From Pseudomonas fluorescens Q2-87 (lineage in GTDB: Bacteria > Pseudomonadota > Gammaproteobacteria > Pseudomonadales > Pseudomonadaceae): 64,000 nt of DNA. Numbering within the stretch: position 1 is the stretch's first letter; every line of letters starts with the position of its first letter. Position numbers and translations under genes: made by a program. Shown here piece after piece: positions 17,378 to 27,660 of the stretch. Location: positions 434,001 through 498,000 of the forward strand of contig NZ_CM001558.1 of assembly GCF_000281895.1 (NCBI RefSeq), read 5' to 3'. The notes beneath the pieces are model-generated. The model made no database searches. It was not told the DNA's origin and saw only the letters and a program-made list of their open reading frames with translations.

Positions 17378-18460
17378 TCAGTTGTCCTTTGCCTGCATCA
17401 GGTGTTGGTAGATGGCTGTGCGGCGTTCACCGAGTACCAGGCGGATCAGTGGATGATCGAGCCAGTGTTTGAGCTCGTGATCCGGTAATGGCTTTTTCAG
17501 GCGATTTTCGAGGTTTTCCAGGGCTTTTTCCCACCAGACCGGGGCGCACGCCTGATCGAACTGATTGGTGTGGCGGTAGCAACCATAGAGAATCTCACGC
17601 ATGAATTGCCGCTTATGACGAGGTAGCGCCAGGGTGATCAATTTATAAGCCAGTCGCTGAAATGTCGGGGGCCTGGGCAGCGTAGCGGTGACTTGTCCGG
17701 TTTCATCCAATGCTTGCTGGCAGAGGGGCGCGGCACCGTGTTTGTCGAGCCAGGCCTTGGTCTTGGCGCGAAACAGTTGCTTGCGACTCCAGTAATGATG
17801 GATCAGGTCGGGGCATTCGCGCACCTGCACCGAGCGATAGGCGGCCACCGACAGGCAGAATTCCTCCAGGGTGTAGGCACCCTTCGCCAGCGGGTAAAGC
17901 TCATCCATCAAGGCGATCGAGCGATCCAGTACGGACGCGTCCACGTAGGTGAGGCCGATCACTCCAGAGTTCAGCAAGGGCATGTGGTCGTCGGCCAACT
18001 GCCGTTGGCGCAATGTGTCTGCCAACGTCAGGTAGAGCACCGAGTCCTTGTTGGCGCCATAAGGCAGACCAAAGGCGTTGCACAGCAACGTGCCCGGCCG
18101 GATACGGCGGAACAGATCGAGGGGGGAGCTGTGGAAGAACGTATCGGTGTCGATCAGCAGTGCTAACTCGACCTCTTCCAGCACTTTTTGCATCACCACA
18201 TGCTTGGCACGGAAGTGATATCCGTGGGGCTCGATCCAGGCCTGGCGGGTTTCGTGATCCAAGGGGCGCAATCGTACCGGCAGCCCTTCGTACGGCGCGG
18301 GGTTATCGGTGAACACCTGGATATCCAGCGCTTCGCCCGGGGTCTTGCGCAGACCGGCCAACGCACTGGCTATGCTGAACAGCGCTTCCTGGTGATAGGT
18401 CTCGGCCCCGTAGACCAGATAAATGAGTTGGGGGGTCGTTAGCCTGTGACCATTGGGCAT
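17378..18460 (-). CDS. Putative glycosyltransferase-like protein of unknown role
   Basis: This 360-residue protein contains features of nucleotide-diphospho-sugar transferases of the GT-A fold: an N-terminal LIYLVYGAETYHQEALFS strand-helix unit, a DTDTFFHSSPLDLF motif near residue 100 (acidic DxD type), and PLLNSGVIGL later, a pattern seen in glycogenin-like enzymes. No signal peptide or membrane segment is visible. It is downstream of metF but separated by a strong terminator, so it likely has its own promoter. Donor and acceptor are unknown, and no other sugar genes are nearby. Confidence 0.6.
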   Translation of the reverse strand: MPNGHRLTTPQLIYLVYGAETYHQEALFSIASALAGLRKTPGEALDIQVFTDNPAPYEGLPVRLRPLDHETRQAWIEPHGYHFRAKHVVMQKVLEEVELALLIDTDTFFHSSPLDLFRRIRPGTLLCNAFGLPYGANKDSVLYLTLADTLRQRQLADDHMPLLNSGVIGLTYVDASVLDRSIALMDELYPLAKGAYTLEEFCLSVAAYRSVQVRECPDLIHHYWSRKQLFRAKTKAWLDKHGAAPLCQQALDETGQVTATLPRPPTFQRLAYKLITLALPRHKRQFMREILYGCYRHTNQFDQACAPVWWEKALENLENRLKKPLPDHELKHWLDHPLIRLVLGERRTAIYQHLMQAKDN

Positions 18461-18489
18461 CTACTGCATTCCTCCAGCTTTCTTGGGTA

Positions 18490-18524
18490 GAAAAAAAGGC
18501 CTTGGTGTTCGCCAAGGCCTTCTT
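18490..18524 (-). terminator. metF: Rho-independent terminator of metF
   Basis: A stem AAGGCCTTGG/CCAAGGCCTT is followed on the minus strand by a run of T, 20 bp after the metF stop. Confidence 0.93.
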
Positions 18525-18543
18525 GTACCTGCGAATTAAGTCA

Positions 18544-19389
18544 TTAACGTGGCAGTTTAAGATTGTTCCAGACGGCGAGGCTGGGTTCGGCCTGATTAAG
18601 GGTATAGAAATGCAGCCCCGGCGCACCGCCCTGCAACAAACGCTCACACATTTGCGTGATGACTTCCTCGCCGAAGCTTTGGATGCTGGAACTGTCATCA
18701 CCGTAGGCTTCCAGCTGCTTGCGGATCCAGCGCGGGATTTCTGCACCGCACGCGTCGGAAAAGCGCGCAAGCTTGCTGTAATTGGTGATCGGCATGATTC
18801 CCGGCACCACAGGAATATCGACACCCATCTTGCGGATACGCTCAACAAAATAGAAATAACTGTCGGCATTGAAGAAATATTGCGTGATCGCACTATTGGC
18901 GCCGGCTTTGGCCTTGCGCACGAAATTGAGCAGATCGTCTTCGAAATTACGCGCCTGGGGGTGCATTTCCGGGTAGGCGGCCACTTCGATGTGGAAATGC
19001 TCCCCGGTTTCTTCTCGAATGAAGCTCACCAGTTCGTTGGCATGGCGCAGCTCGCCGCTGGCCATGCCCATGCCGGAGGGCAGGTCACCGCGCAGGGCGA
19101 CGATGCGATTGATGCCCGCGGCCTTGTATTGCGTCAGCAGGCTGCGCAGGTCTTCCTTGCTGTCACCCACACAGGACAGGTGAGGTGCGGCCGGGACTTT
19201 GACTTCGCTTTCGAGCTGCAACACGGTGTTCATCGTGCGGTCACGGGTCGAACCGCCGGCGCCATAGGTGCAGGAGAAGAAGTCGGGGTTGTAGCTGGCC
19301 AACTGACGGGCAGTGGCGATGAGTTTTTCATGCCCAGCATCGGTCTTCGTCGGGAAGAACTCGAAGCTGTAGCGACGGTCTTGGGACAT
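18544..19389 (-). CDS. metF: Methylenetetrahydrofolate reductase
   Basis: MetF reduces 5,10-methylene-THF to 5-methyl-THF with NADH and FAD, supplying the methyl group for methionine synthesis. The 281-residue protein has YSFEFFPTKTDAGHEKL at the start (the catalytic Glu of the EFFP motif), FFSCTYGAGGSTRDRT, and NSAITQYFFNAD. The frame opens further upstream; I chose ATG at 19387-19389 because AAGGAT lies at good spacing, whereas the upstream ATG at 19395 would leave only about 3 nt. ahcY lies 160 bp upstream on the same strand with a REP between. Confidence 0.95.
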   Translation of the reverse strand: MSQDRRYSFEFFPTKTDAGHEKLIATARQLASYNPDFFSCTYGAGGSTRDRTMNTVLQLESEVKVPAAPHLSCVGDSKEDLRSLLTQYKAAGINRIVALRGDLPSGMGMASGELRHANELVSFIREETGEHFHIEVAAYPEMHPQARNFEDDLLNFVRKAKAGANSAITQYFFNADSYFYFVERIRKMGVDIPVVPGIMPITNYSKLARFSDACGAEIPRWIRKQLEAYGDDSSSIQSFGEEVITQMCERLLQGGAPGLHFYTLNQAEPSLAVWNNLKLPR

Positions 19390-19437
19390 GGTCATATCCT
19401 TGGAAACTCGTAGGGCTGAAAGCCTGGCGCATCCCAA

Positions 19438-19527
19438 TGTGGGAGCGGGCTTGCTCGCGAAGGCGGTTCATCATTCAACATTGATGTCGCCTGATCCTCC
19501 GCCTTCGCGAGCAAGCCCGCTCCCACA
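19438..19527. repeat. REP pair, family B
   Basis: Inverted copies of TGTGGGAGCGGGCTTGCTCG, with inner spacer stem GGCGG/CCGCC, lie between ahcY and metF. Confidence 0.92.
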
Positions 19528-19550
19528 GGGAGAGCAGGCAATAGAGCCGA

Positions 19551-21215
<1,665 letters not shown>

Positions 21216-21280
21216 CTAGAGCCTGACCGCCCGGTCTGCCATGATGCGGCTATTCATCGGCCAGACGCTCAGGAGTGAAC

Positions 21281-21685
21281 ATGAATTTCCACACCCGCAA
21301 ATGGGTCAAGCCCGAAGACCTCAACCCCAACGGCACGCTATTCGGCGGCAGCCTGTTGCGCTGGATCGACGAAGAGGCGGCGATCTACGCCATCGTCCAG
21401 TTGGGCAACCAGCGCGTAGTCACCAAGTACATCTCGGAAATCAATTTCGTCAGCGCCTCGCGCCAGGGCGACATCATCGAGCTGGGTATCACCGCTACCG
21501 AATTTGGCCGCACGTCCATCACCCTGACCTGTGAAGTGCGCAACAAGATCACCCGCAAAAGCATCCTGACGGTGGAAAAAATGGTCTTCGTCAATCTCGG
21601 CGAAGACGGCTTGCCCGCGCCCCATGGCCGGACGGAGATCAAGTACGTCAAGGATCAGTTCCAGGACGGCATCACCAGCGAGTGA
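21281..21685 (+). CDS. Acyl-CoA thioesterase (hotdog fold, YciA-like)
   Basis: The 134-residue single hotdog-domain protein hydrolyses acyl-CoAs by family. The signature is NPNGTLFGGSLLRWIDEEAA (the active-site Asp within WIDE), followed by SEINFVSASRQGDIIELG. The C-terminus carries the usual short tail EIKYVKDQF. ATG 21281 follows AGGAG with 5 nt spacing; the frame also has GTG at 21275, which would overlap the ribosome site. It is transcribed away from ahcY; its promoter must lie in the 190 bp between the riboswitch and the start. Natural substrate is not evident. Confidence 0.9.
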   Translation: MNFHTRKWVKPEDLNPNGTLFGGSLLRWIDEEAAIYAIVQLGNQRVVTKYISEINFVSASRQGDIIELGITATEFGRTSITLTCEVRNKITRKSILTVEKMVFVNLGEDGLPAPHGRTEIKYVKDQFQDGITSE

Positions 21686-21780
21686 GAGGCGGCTTCAGGC
21701 CCCCGTGAACATTGGCCCACACTGAACAGCTCCGGACGCCGCGTGTCGTAGGTACATCACGCCACCGGTTCAGGAGCTGT

Positions 21781-22662
21781 ATGGATACCCACGAAGAAGG
21801 CAAGACCCCTGACCTTTCGGCCCAGGAGCAACACGAAGTCGACCGCAACCAGCCGCCGCGGGCGGCGGTGCTGCATGAAATCATCCGCACCCAGGGCAAT
21901 CAGGAATTGGAGCGCAGTATTGCCGCGCTCTGGTGGTCGGCCCTGGCGGCGGGGTTGACCATGGGCCTGTCGCTGATGGCGATGGGGTTGCTCAACTCGC
22001 GGTTGCCGGATCACGAAGGCTTCAAGGTGATCGCCAGTTTTGGCTACTGCGCCGGTTTTCTCGCGGTGATCCTGGCTCGACAGCAATTGTTCACCGAAAA
22101 CACCCTGACTGCCGTGTTGCCGGTCATGAGCAACCCCACGCTGGCCAATTTCGGCCGGCTGCTGCGGCTGTGGGGCGTGGTGCTGGTGGGCAACCTCTGC
22201 GGAACCTTGCTGGTGGCGTACGTGATGCTGCACCTGCCGATTTTCGACAAGCCCACCGACCAGGCATTCCTGGAGATCGGCCGCAAGGTCATGGAAAACG
22301 ACACCGGCCAGATGTTCGCCAAGGGCATCATTTCTGGCTGGATGATCGCCACCATGGTCTGGATGATCCCGTCGATGGAAAGCGCCAAGATGTGGATCAT
22401 CACGCTCATCACCTACTTGATGGCGCTGGGCGATTTCACCCACATCGTGGTCGGCTCGGCCGAGGTGTCGTATCTGGTCTTTGCCGGGCAACTGTCGTGG
22501 GAGGACTTCTGGCTGGTGTTCGCCGGGCCGACGTTGGCGGGGAATATCATCGGTGGCAGCTTTATTTTTGCGCTGATCAGCCATGCGCAGATTCGTAGCG
22601 AAGTGAGCCTGCCCAGAGGTAAGCCATCTGCTGCGCCAGCGCGGCGCAGCGACTCGGAGTAG
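21781..22662 (+). CDS. Formate/nitrite transporter-family protein (YfdC-like)
   Basis: The 293-residue inner-membrane protein has six hydrophobic segments with an N-terminal cytoplasmic region of about 55 residues. It matches the FNT fold, whose members form pentameric anion channels: WWSALAAGLTMGLSLMAMG, RQQLFTENTLTAVLPVM, the NLCGTLL segment and GDFTHIVVGSAEVSY. These resemble the E. coli YfdC branch, whose substrate is unknown, rather than FocA or NirC. ATG 21781 follows CAGGAGCTGT; the frame extends to 21712 without a ribosome site. The gene is convergent with the ExoU-like gene. Confidence 0.88.
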   Translation: MDTHEEGKTPDLSAQEQHEVDRNQPPRAAVLHEIIRTQGNQELERSIAALWWSALAAGLTMGLSLMAMGLLNSRLPDHEGFKVIASFGYCAGFLAVILARQQLFTENTLTAVLPVMSNPTLANFGRLLRLWGVVLVGNLCGTLLVAYVMLHLPIFDKPTDQAFLEIGRKVMENDTGQMFAKGIISGWMIATMVWMIPSMESAKMWIITLITYLMALGDFTHIVVGSAEVSYLVFAGQLSWEDFWLVFAGPTLAGNIIGGSFIFALISHAQIRSEVSLPRGKPSAAPARRSDSE

Positions 22663-22664
22663 GG

Positions 22665-22686
22665 GGAGCCGATTTATAGGCTCCCG
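22665..22686. terminator. Possible hairpin between convergent genes
   Basis: A 7-bp stem GGGAGCC/GGCTCCC with an 8-nt AT-rich loop lies in the 37-bp gap between the FNT gene and the ExoU-like gene. No T run follows, so termination is uncertain. Confidence 0.4.
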
Positions 22687-22699
22687 GTGGGCGTGGCGG

Positions 22700-24640
22700 T
22701 TATTTGAATCGCATGTTGCGCAGTGTCGTGCGGGTTTTTGACTCCGGATCGAGCAGCCCCGTGTAGCGCGACCTGTAGTTCGCGATGACCCGTTCAAGTG
22801 AATTGTTGAACGCGATCTTCTGTTCCAGTGAATTTTTGGACGCCTTTGGATCTTGCACCTCTTGCAATTCCCGAATGGCCCCGTTGATCAGCTTGATGTT
22901 CGCATCGGGCTGGCCGCCGAGAAAGCGCGCGGGATTCAGTACGTGTTGCACGACGTTATGGGCGCGGGTGGCAACGTCTTGCAGATGCATTTTCTCGACG
23001 GCGTGCTGGGTCACCACGGAAATGGCGCTGGGCGCGCCTTTGTCCCACTCGGCGGCGGCCTGCAGGAACTGCATGAAGTCCGGGTCATTGCCGTGATTGA
23101 GGCGTTTTGCCAGCCATTCCAACTGGTCGGGCTGATCCGCAAGCTGGTCGAGGGCCCAGATAGGCATGTGCATCTCTTGGGTGGGTTCAAGCTTGGAGGA
23201 CGTTTTGTTTGCTGTCTTGATCGATTCCTTTAATTCTTTCAGCGCCAGTTGTGCGTGCCGCCTGAAGGCGATCACCTCGGCGCAGGCTTCGTCGTGCTCC
23301 AGCTCTGCGCTTAGCTGCTCTAACGTGTTGTCGTCAAACGCCAGCAGGGCCTCCCTGATTGAGGCAAACGAATAGGTTAGCTGAGTGGCGTTGCGCTCGT
23401 CCAGATGGGCTTGGACAGCCTTGCGCAGTTCTTCCTGAAGAAAATTCTTTGTCTTCTTGGGCATATTGAAATCGACCGTTCCCCTCAGGCCGGAGTGATC
23501 GCCTTCTTTGAATTTCAGCGGTACGACGACGGTATGTTCGTCAAAACGCTTCAGTTGCTCGGCATTCCACACAGAGCTGGCCGTATGGGGGGCCTTGAGA
23601 AGTCTATCGATCAGGGCTGACATACCCGTCCCCCGCTGGGTTTCCTGGCCTGATTTTTCAGTGTCGAATACCAGTATCAAGTGCTCGCCGTTCGGGATCG
23701 GGCTCGTCGAGGCAGTCGGGTTATAGATAGCAGGTACCGGTGTGTTGTTCAGGATGCCGCCATCGGCAAATGCCGTGGTGGTGCCCATGGGTTGGAACGG
23801 CTGCCCTTGCAGGGTCGGCTTGCTGAACACCACCGGCAGCGACGCGGAGATACGTGCTGCCACGGCAATGTCCATGTTCGGGGTCAGGTTCGCGTTGAAG
23901 AACACTGATTGCGTACCTTCCTCGAACATGGCGGTGCCGGTGATTTCTAGCGTCTTGATCTGCGGGATATCTTTGCTCAGCGCTGCCAGGTCGGCAAAGG
24001 TGACGTGCTGGTTTATTTCCACGTTGGCAACGGCTTTTTGCGCTTCTGTGGAAAGAGGTGTGGGGTGCTTTTCGCAGCATTGCAAAAGCGCCGCGCAGGA
24101 TTCCTTTCTGATCAGTTCCTCCAGCGGCATCCCCTTGGAGCCCAGGCGTGGCAACAGATCACAGAGCAATTGCGCCAGGGGAATGCTTTTCAATTGCTCG
24201 CCCAATTTCGACAACCTGTCCTGCCAGATTGAAACCTCGTCCTTGCTGCTGTTGAGCAACTTAACGAGGGAGATGTCGTCGGAGATCCTGTCGAAGCCGG
24301 CATGAGTCATACCGCAGGCGAGTAAAGCGGCCGCTAGGGCCCCCGCAGAGGCACCTAAGAACGTTTCGATAAAGTCCATGAGGCCGTTGGCTTCGAGCGT
24401 ATCGACGAGGCCGGAATAAGCCACCCCCTTGGCGCCACCGCCGCTCAGGACCACTTCTGTGATGGGCGGCCGATTCATACTGACCTGGACGCTACCGTCC
24501 TCATTTCGAACGAGAGTGATCGACCGGTCTGTCGCGCCGCAGAGCAATTGTTGGGGGCCTTCAGGGGGGGCTTGTTTGGCAAGCGGGTCTACGTGTTCAC
24601 AAGCGTGAAGGGAAGGATTGTATTGCGAAATTTCTAGCAT
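22700..24640 (-). CDS. ExoU-like patatin phospholipase (putative cytotoxic effector)
   Basis: The 646-residue protein has a patatin domain: oxyanion motif SGGGAKGVAYSG (residues 66-77), nucleophile GASAG with Ser98, and catalytic DGG with Asp293. Outside these motifs it matches the P. aeruginosa type III effector ExoU as I remember it: IPQIKTLEITGTAMFE, VVVPLKFKEGDHSGLRG, NFNMP-like NMPKKTK, and a C-terminal helical region ending in a segment like the ExoU membrane-localisation domain. ExoU is 687 residues; this one is shorter at the N-terminus. No SpcU-like chaperone or type III gene is nearby. Codons are less G+C-rich than neighbours (33 of 60 bases in one sampled line). Confidence 0.85.
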   Translation of the reverse strand: MLEISQYNPSLHACEHVDPLAKQAPPEGPQQLLCGATDRSITLVRNEDGSVQVSMNRPPITEVVLSGGGAKGVAYSGLVDTLEANGLMDFIETFLGASAGALAAALLACGMTHAGFDRISDDISLVKLLNSSKDEVSIWQDRLSKLGEQLKSIPLAQLLCDLLPRLGSKGMPLEELIRKESCAALLQCCEKHPTPLSTEAQKAVANVEINQHVTFADLAALSKDIPQIKTLEITGTAMFEEGTQSVFFNANLTPNMDIAVAARISASLPVVFSKPTLQGQPFQPMGTTTAFADGGILNNTPVPAIYNPTASTSPIPNGEHLILVFDTEKSGQETQRGTGMSALIDRLLKAPHTASSVWNAEQLKRFDEHTVVVPLKFKEGDHSGLRGTVDFNMPKKTKNFLQEELRKAVQAHLDERNATQLTYSFASIREALLAFDDNTLEQLSAELEHDEACAEVIAFRRHAQLALKELKESIKTANKTSSKLEPTQEMHMPIWALDQLADQPDQLEWLAKRLNHGNDPDFMQFLQAAAEWDKGAPSAISVVTQHAVEKMHLQDVATRAHNVVQHVLNPARFLGGQPDANIKLINGAIRELQEVQDPKASKNSLEQKIAFNNSLERVIANYRSRYTGLLDPESKTRTTLRNMRFK

Positions 24641-24882
24641 TCGGGTTCGTTCCGTGTGCCCAAGAGGGGGACCGAACTGTAAGCATTATCTGAAGACTAA
24701 TTGCGTTGTGACTCAACTGGACAAATATCCGCTGGCTGCAAACGGCAGTCGGCGAATCTCAATGGAAAGCGCTCTAGAACAAGGCTCCTAGACGGTCGGT
24801 AAAACAGCTCGCACGCATGAGGACAAAATCCTACTGAAAGTGTTGCCCATTCGCTCGCGGGCCGGGCAGGTTTCTCAGATGA
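24641..24882. other. Intergenic region upstream of the ExoU-like gene
   Basis: This 242-bp stretch is more A+T-rich than its surroundings. I looked on the minus strand for a HrpL box (GGAACC-N16-CCAC) and for an ExsA-type A-rich site and saw no convincing match. It should contain the promoter of the ExoU-like gene. Confidence 0.4.
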
Positions 24883-26043
24883 TCAAACAGCCACTGCCGC
24901 CAAGCGTCGTTGCCGATGAATAAAGAACAAGGCTGTCAATACCGTAAGGCCGCCGACAGCTGCCCCCGTCCATGGCAAGTCGGCCAAATCAGCCCCGCTG
25001 GCCACCACCAACCCGCCAATCCACGCCCCGGCCGCATTACCGAGGTTGAACGCGCTCTGGTTCAGGGTCGAGCCGAGATTCGGGGCTTCGTGGGCCTGGT
25101 CAATGATCAGCAGTTGCAAGATCGGGCACAGGGCGAAGGCGAAGATGCCCCACAGCACGAGGGTGATGGCGGCGGGTATCACCGACTGGCTGGTCTGGCT
25201 GAACGCGGCGAGCACCAGCACCACGGCCAGGGCCATGGCCACCAGCGACGGTAGCAGGCGCCGGTCGGCCAGCCGTCCGCCAAGGAAGCTGCCCGCCGTC
25301 AGGCCGACACCGAACAACAGCAGCATGATCGTCACGCCGTGCGGACTGACGCCGGTGATGTCCTGCAGGATCGGTGCGATGTAGGTGAACACGCTGAACA
25401 GGCTGGTGGAGGCCAGCACACTCATGCCCAGGGCCAGCAACACGTTGACCTTGCCCAGGACCTTGAACTCGCTCGCCAGGTTGGCTTTTTCCATGGGGAT
25501 GTCCTTGGGCAGCCAGACCCATTGGGCAATGGCTGCGATCACGCCGATGACCGACACCGCCCAGAAGGTCGAGCGCCAGCCGGCGTATTGCCCCAGGGCC
25601 GTGCCCAACGGCACGCCCAACACGTTGGCCAGGGTCAGGCCGGTGAACATCATTGCGATCGCTTGGGCCCGTTTGTTCGGCGCCACCAACCCGGCGGCCA
25701 CCACCGAACCGATGCCAAAGAACGCCCCGTGACACAGGGCAGTGATGACCCGGGCGGCCATTAGCGTGGTGTAGTTCGGCGCCAGGGCGCAGAGCACGTT
25801 GCCCAGGATGAACATCAGCGTCATGCCCAGCAGCGTTGCCTTGCGCGGCATGTTCGCGGTGCCGATGGCCAGGATCGGTGCGCCGAACACCACGCCCAGG
25901 GCGTAGCCGGTGATCAACAGCCCGGCCTGGGGAATGCTCACCGCCAGGTCACGGGCGACATCGGGCAGCAGGCCCATGATGACGAATTCAGTCGTGCCGA
26001 TGCCGAAAGCGGCGACGGCCAAAGCAAGCAAGGCGAGTGGCAT
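24883..26043 (-). CDS. MFS transporter, DHA1 family (AraJ/YdhP-like)
   Basis: The 386-residue inner-membrane protein has twelve predicted membrane segments. It starts with the characteristic LALAVAAFGIGTTEFVIMGL and has the loop 2-3 region GTANMPRKATLLGM, plus RVITALCHGAFFGIGSVVAA in helix 4-5, as in the YdhP/AraJ/PbuE branch of proton-driven efflux. Substrate is unknown; related proteins export sugars, purines or drugs. It is divergent from the EamA gene at 26239, with which it shares a 195-bp promoter region. No regulator gene is adjacent. Confidence 0.9.
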   Translation of the reverse strand: MPLALLALAVAAFGIGTTEFVIMGLLPDVARDLAVSIPQAGLLITGYALGVVFGAPILAIGTANMPRKATLLGMTLMFILGNVLCALAPNYTTLMAARVITALCHGAFFGIGSVVAAGLVAPNKRAQAIAMMFTGLTLANVLGVPLGTALGQYAGWRSTFWAVSVIGVIAAIAQWVWLPKDIPMEKANLASEFKVLGKVNVLLALGMSVLASTSLFSVFTYIAPILQDITGVSPHGVTIMLLLFGVGLTAGSFLGGRLADRRLLPSLVAMALAVVLVLAAFSQTSQSVIPAAITLVLWGIFAFALCPILQLLIIDQAHEAPNLGSTLNQSAFNLGNAAGAWIGGLVVASGADLADLPWTGAAVGGLTVLTALFFIHRQRRLAAVAV

Positions 26044-26238
26044 GCGCAGGGTCTCTGTCTGTAGTCTTGACGCTCTGATCAGGCATACGCATGCCGGCGC
26101 CCCGGTTCGAACGAACAGGGCAGCGACGGAATTATTGGAATTGGCTTATGCGCAACTGAATGCGGCGTGGTCGCCAGCAGTATAAACCGCTGCCGATGGA
26201 TCGCGAATCAATTCTCTGGATGGAATAAGGAGCGTGCC

Positions 26239-27072
26239 GTGCTTGCGACGGCCTTGGTGTTGGTTGCGGCGCTGTTGCATGCGGCGTGGAATACGCTGAT
26301 CAAGTTCAGTGGCGAGCGTCTGTTGGTGGTGGCGTGCATGGACAGCGTCGCGTTGCTGTTCGTCGCCCTGGCCCTGGGCTTCGTGGCCCTGCCGCCCGTG
26401 GACATCTGGCCGTGGATCCTGGCGTCGGCGGCGTTCGAGTTGCTGTATCGCTATTTGCTGATCCAGGCGTATCGGGTCGGTGACCTGGGGCTGGTCTATC
26501 CGCTGATGCGAGGGTTGTCGCCGCTGGTGGTGCTGGTCCTGACTTTTATCTTCGCCGGTGAAGCGCTGACAACCCAGCAGATCGTCGGCATCCTGCTGAT
26601 CCCGTTCGGCATGCTCTGCCTGTTGTGGCAGGGCGGTGGCGGGGCGCGGCTGCCCTGGTCGATGCTGCCGGTGGTGGCGCTGATCGGCTTGTGCATTGGC
26701 TGCTACACCTTTATCGACGGCCACGCCCTGCGGCGCTGGTCCCATCCGCTGGATTACCTGGTCTGGGTCACGTTGCTCAGCGCCTGGCCGTTCCCGCTGC
26801 TGACGTTGGTCGCCAAGCGGCCGGCGTTCATGCGGTTCTGGCGTGAGCAGTGGCGGCTGGGGCTGGCGGTCGGGTTCTGTGTATTGTTCAGCTACGCTCT
26901 GGTGCTCTGGGCCATGCAATTGGGGTCGATCGCCGAAGCGGCGGCGCTGCGGGAGATCAGTGTGATCCTGGTGGTGTTGTTCGGCATGCGTTACCTGAAA
27001 GAACCTTTCGGCCGGCCGCGGCTCTTAGCTTGCGGGCTGGTGCTGGCGGGCATGCTGGTGATGAAATTCTGA
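26239..27072 (+). CDS. EamA/DMT-family inner-membrane transporter
   Basis: The 277-residue protein has ten hydrophobic segments in two EamA-type halves, with LHAAWNTLIKFSGER at the start and RYLLIQAYRVGDLGLVYPLM, a typical DMT motif, in helix 3-4, and REISVILVVLFGMRYLKEPF near the C-terminus. These carriers export small metabolites or amino acids. I chose GTG at 26239 because AAGGAG ends 7 nt upstream and the protein then starts directly in helix 1; the frame is open from 26167. A MAPEG gene follows 50 bp downstream on the same strand. Confidence 0.85.
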   Translation: MLATALVLVAALLHAAWNTLIKFSGERLLVVACMDSVALLFVALALGFVALPPVDIWPWILASAAFELLYRYLLIQAYRVGDLGLVYPLMRGLSPLVVLVLTFIFAGEALTTQQIVGILLIPFGMLCLLWQGGGGARLPWSMLPVVALIGLCIGCYTFIDGHALRRWSHPLDYLVWVTLLSAWPFPLLTLVAKRPAFMRFWREQWRLGLAVGFCVLFSYALVLWAMQLGSIAEAAALREISVILVVLFGMRYLKEPFGRPRLLACGLVLAGMLVMKF

Positions 27073-27122
27073 CCGGCGCCCTGACTCGTGATTTCTCTAA
27101 AACTCAAAGAAGGAACTGCTTC

Positions 27123-27506
27123 ATGACGGTTGCCCTGTGGTGCGTGTTGATTGCCTTTCTCTTGCCTTACCTCTGTATTGCAATCGCCAAGGTCGGTGGG
27201 AAATACCGGTTGCGGGATAATTACGACCCTCGGGATTTCCTCGAAACGCTTGAAGGCGCACCTCGACGCGCATACGCCGCGCAATTGAACAGCTTTGAAA
27301 TCACCCCGTTTTTTGCCGCCGCCGTGATCGTCGCGCACCTGGCCGGCAATGCCGAGCTGGTGACCATCAATGTGTTGTCCGTGTTGTTCATCACCAGCCG
27401 CCTGTTGTACATCATCTGCTACCTGGCGGACTGGGCGATCCTGCGCTCGCTGGTGTGGTTCGTGGGCGTAGGGTTGGTGTTGAGTTTCTTCTTCGTTTCG
27501 GTCTGA
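27123..27506 (+). CDS. MAPEG-family membrane protein
   Basis: The 127-residue protein has four hydrophobic helices and the MAPEG pattern, with the loop GGKYRLRDNYDPRDFLETLE and RAYAAQLNSFEITPFFAAAV, close to the conserved R..NA.EN..F segment of eicosanoid/glutathione-metabolism membrane proteins (here AQLNSFE). Bacterial members are often of unknown function or have glutathione transferase activity. ATG 27123 follows AAGGAACTGCTTC. It is probably co-transcribed with the EamA gene. A family B REP pair lies 38 bp downstream. Confidence 0.85.
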   Translation: MTVALWCVLIAFLLPYLCIAIAKVGGKYRLRDNYDPRDFLETLEGAPRRAYAAQLNSFEITPFFAAAVIVAHLAGNAELVTINVLSVLFITSRLLYIICYLADWAILRSLVWFVGVGLVLSFFFVSV

Positions 27507-27544
27507 GGCTGGCGGTTGAATCGGCGGCGTCTGTACTGGCCCTG

Positions 27545-27634
27545 TCGCGAGCAGGCTCGCTCCCACATTGGATCTAGCCGTACACAAAATATGTGTCCAC
27601 TGGAGATCAACTGTGGGAGCGAGCCTGTTCGCGA
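27545..27634. repeat. REP pair, family B variant with CACAAAAT spacer
   Basis: Two inverted units (TCGCGAGCAGGCTCGCTCCC and its partner) flank a spacer containing GTACACAAAATATGTGTCC. The same spacer type occurs in the cluster at 59330-59553. Confidence 0.9.
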
Positions 27635-27660
27635 TGGGGCCGGACAAAGCACCTCATTCC

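Noticed and set aside
24641..24882. Possible HrpL or ExsA promoter for the ExoU-like gene
   Set aside because: Neither GGAACC-N16-CCAC nor a clear A-rich ExsA site was found by eye, so no type III regulatory claim is made.
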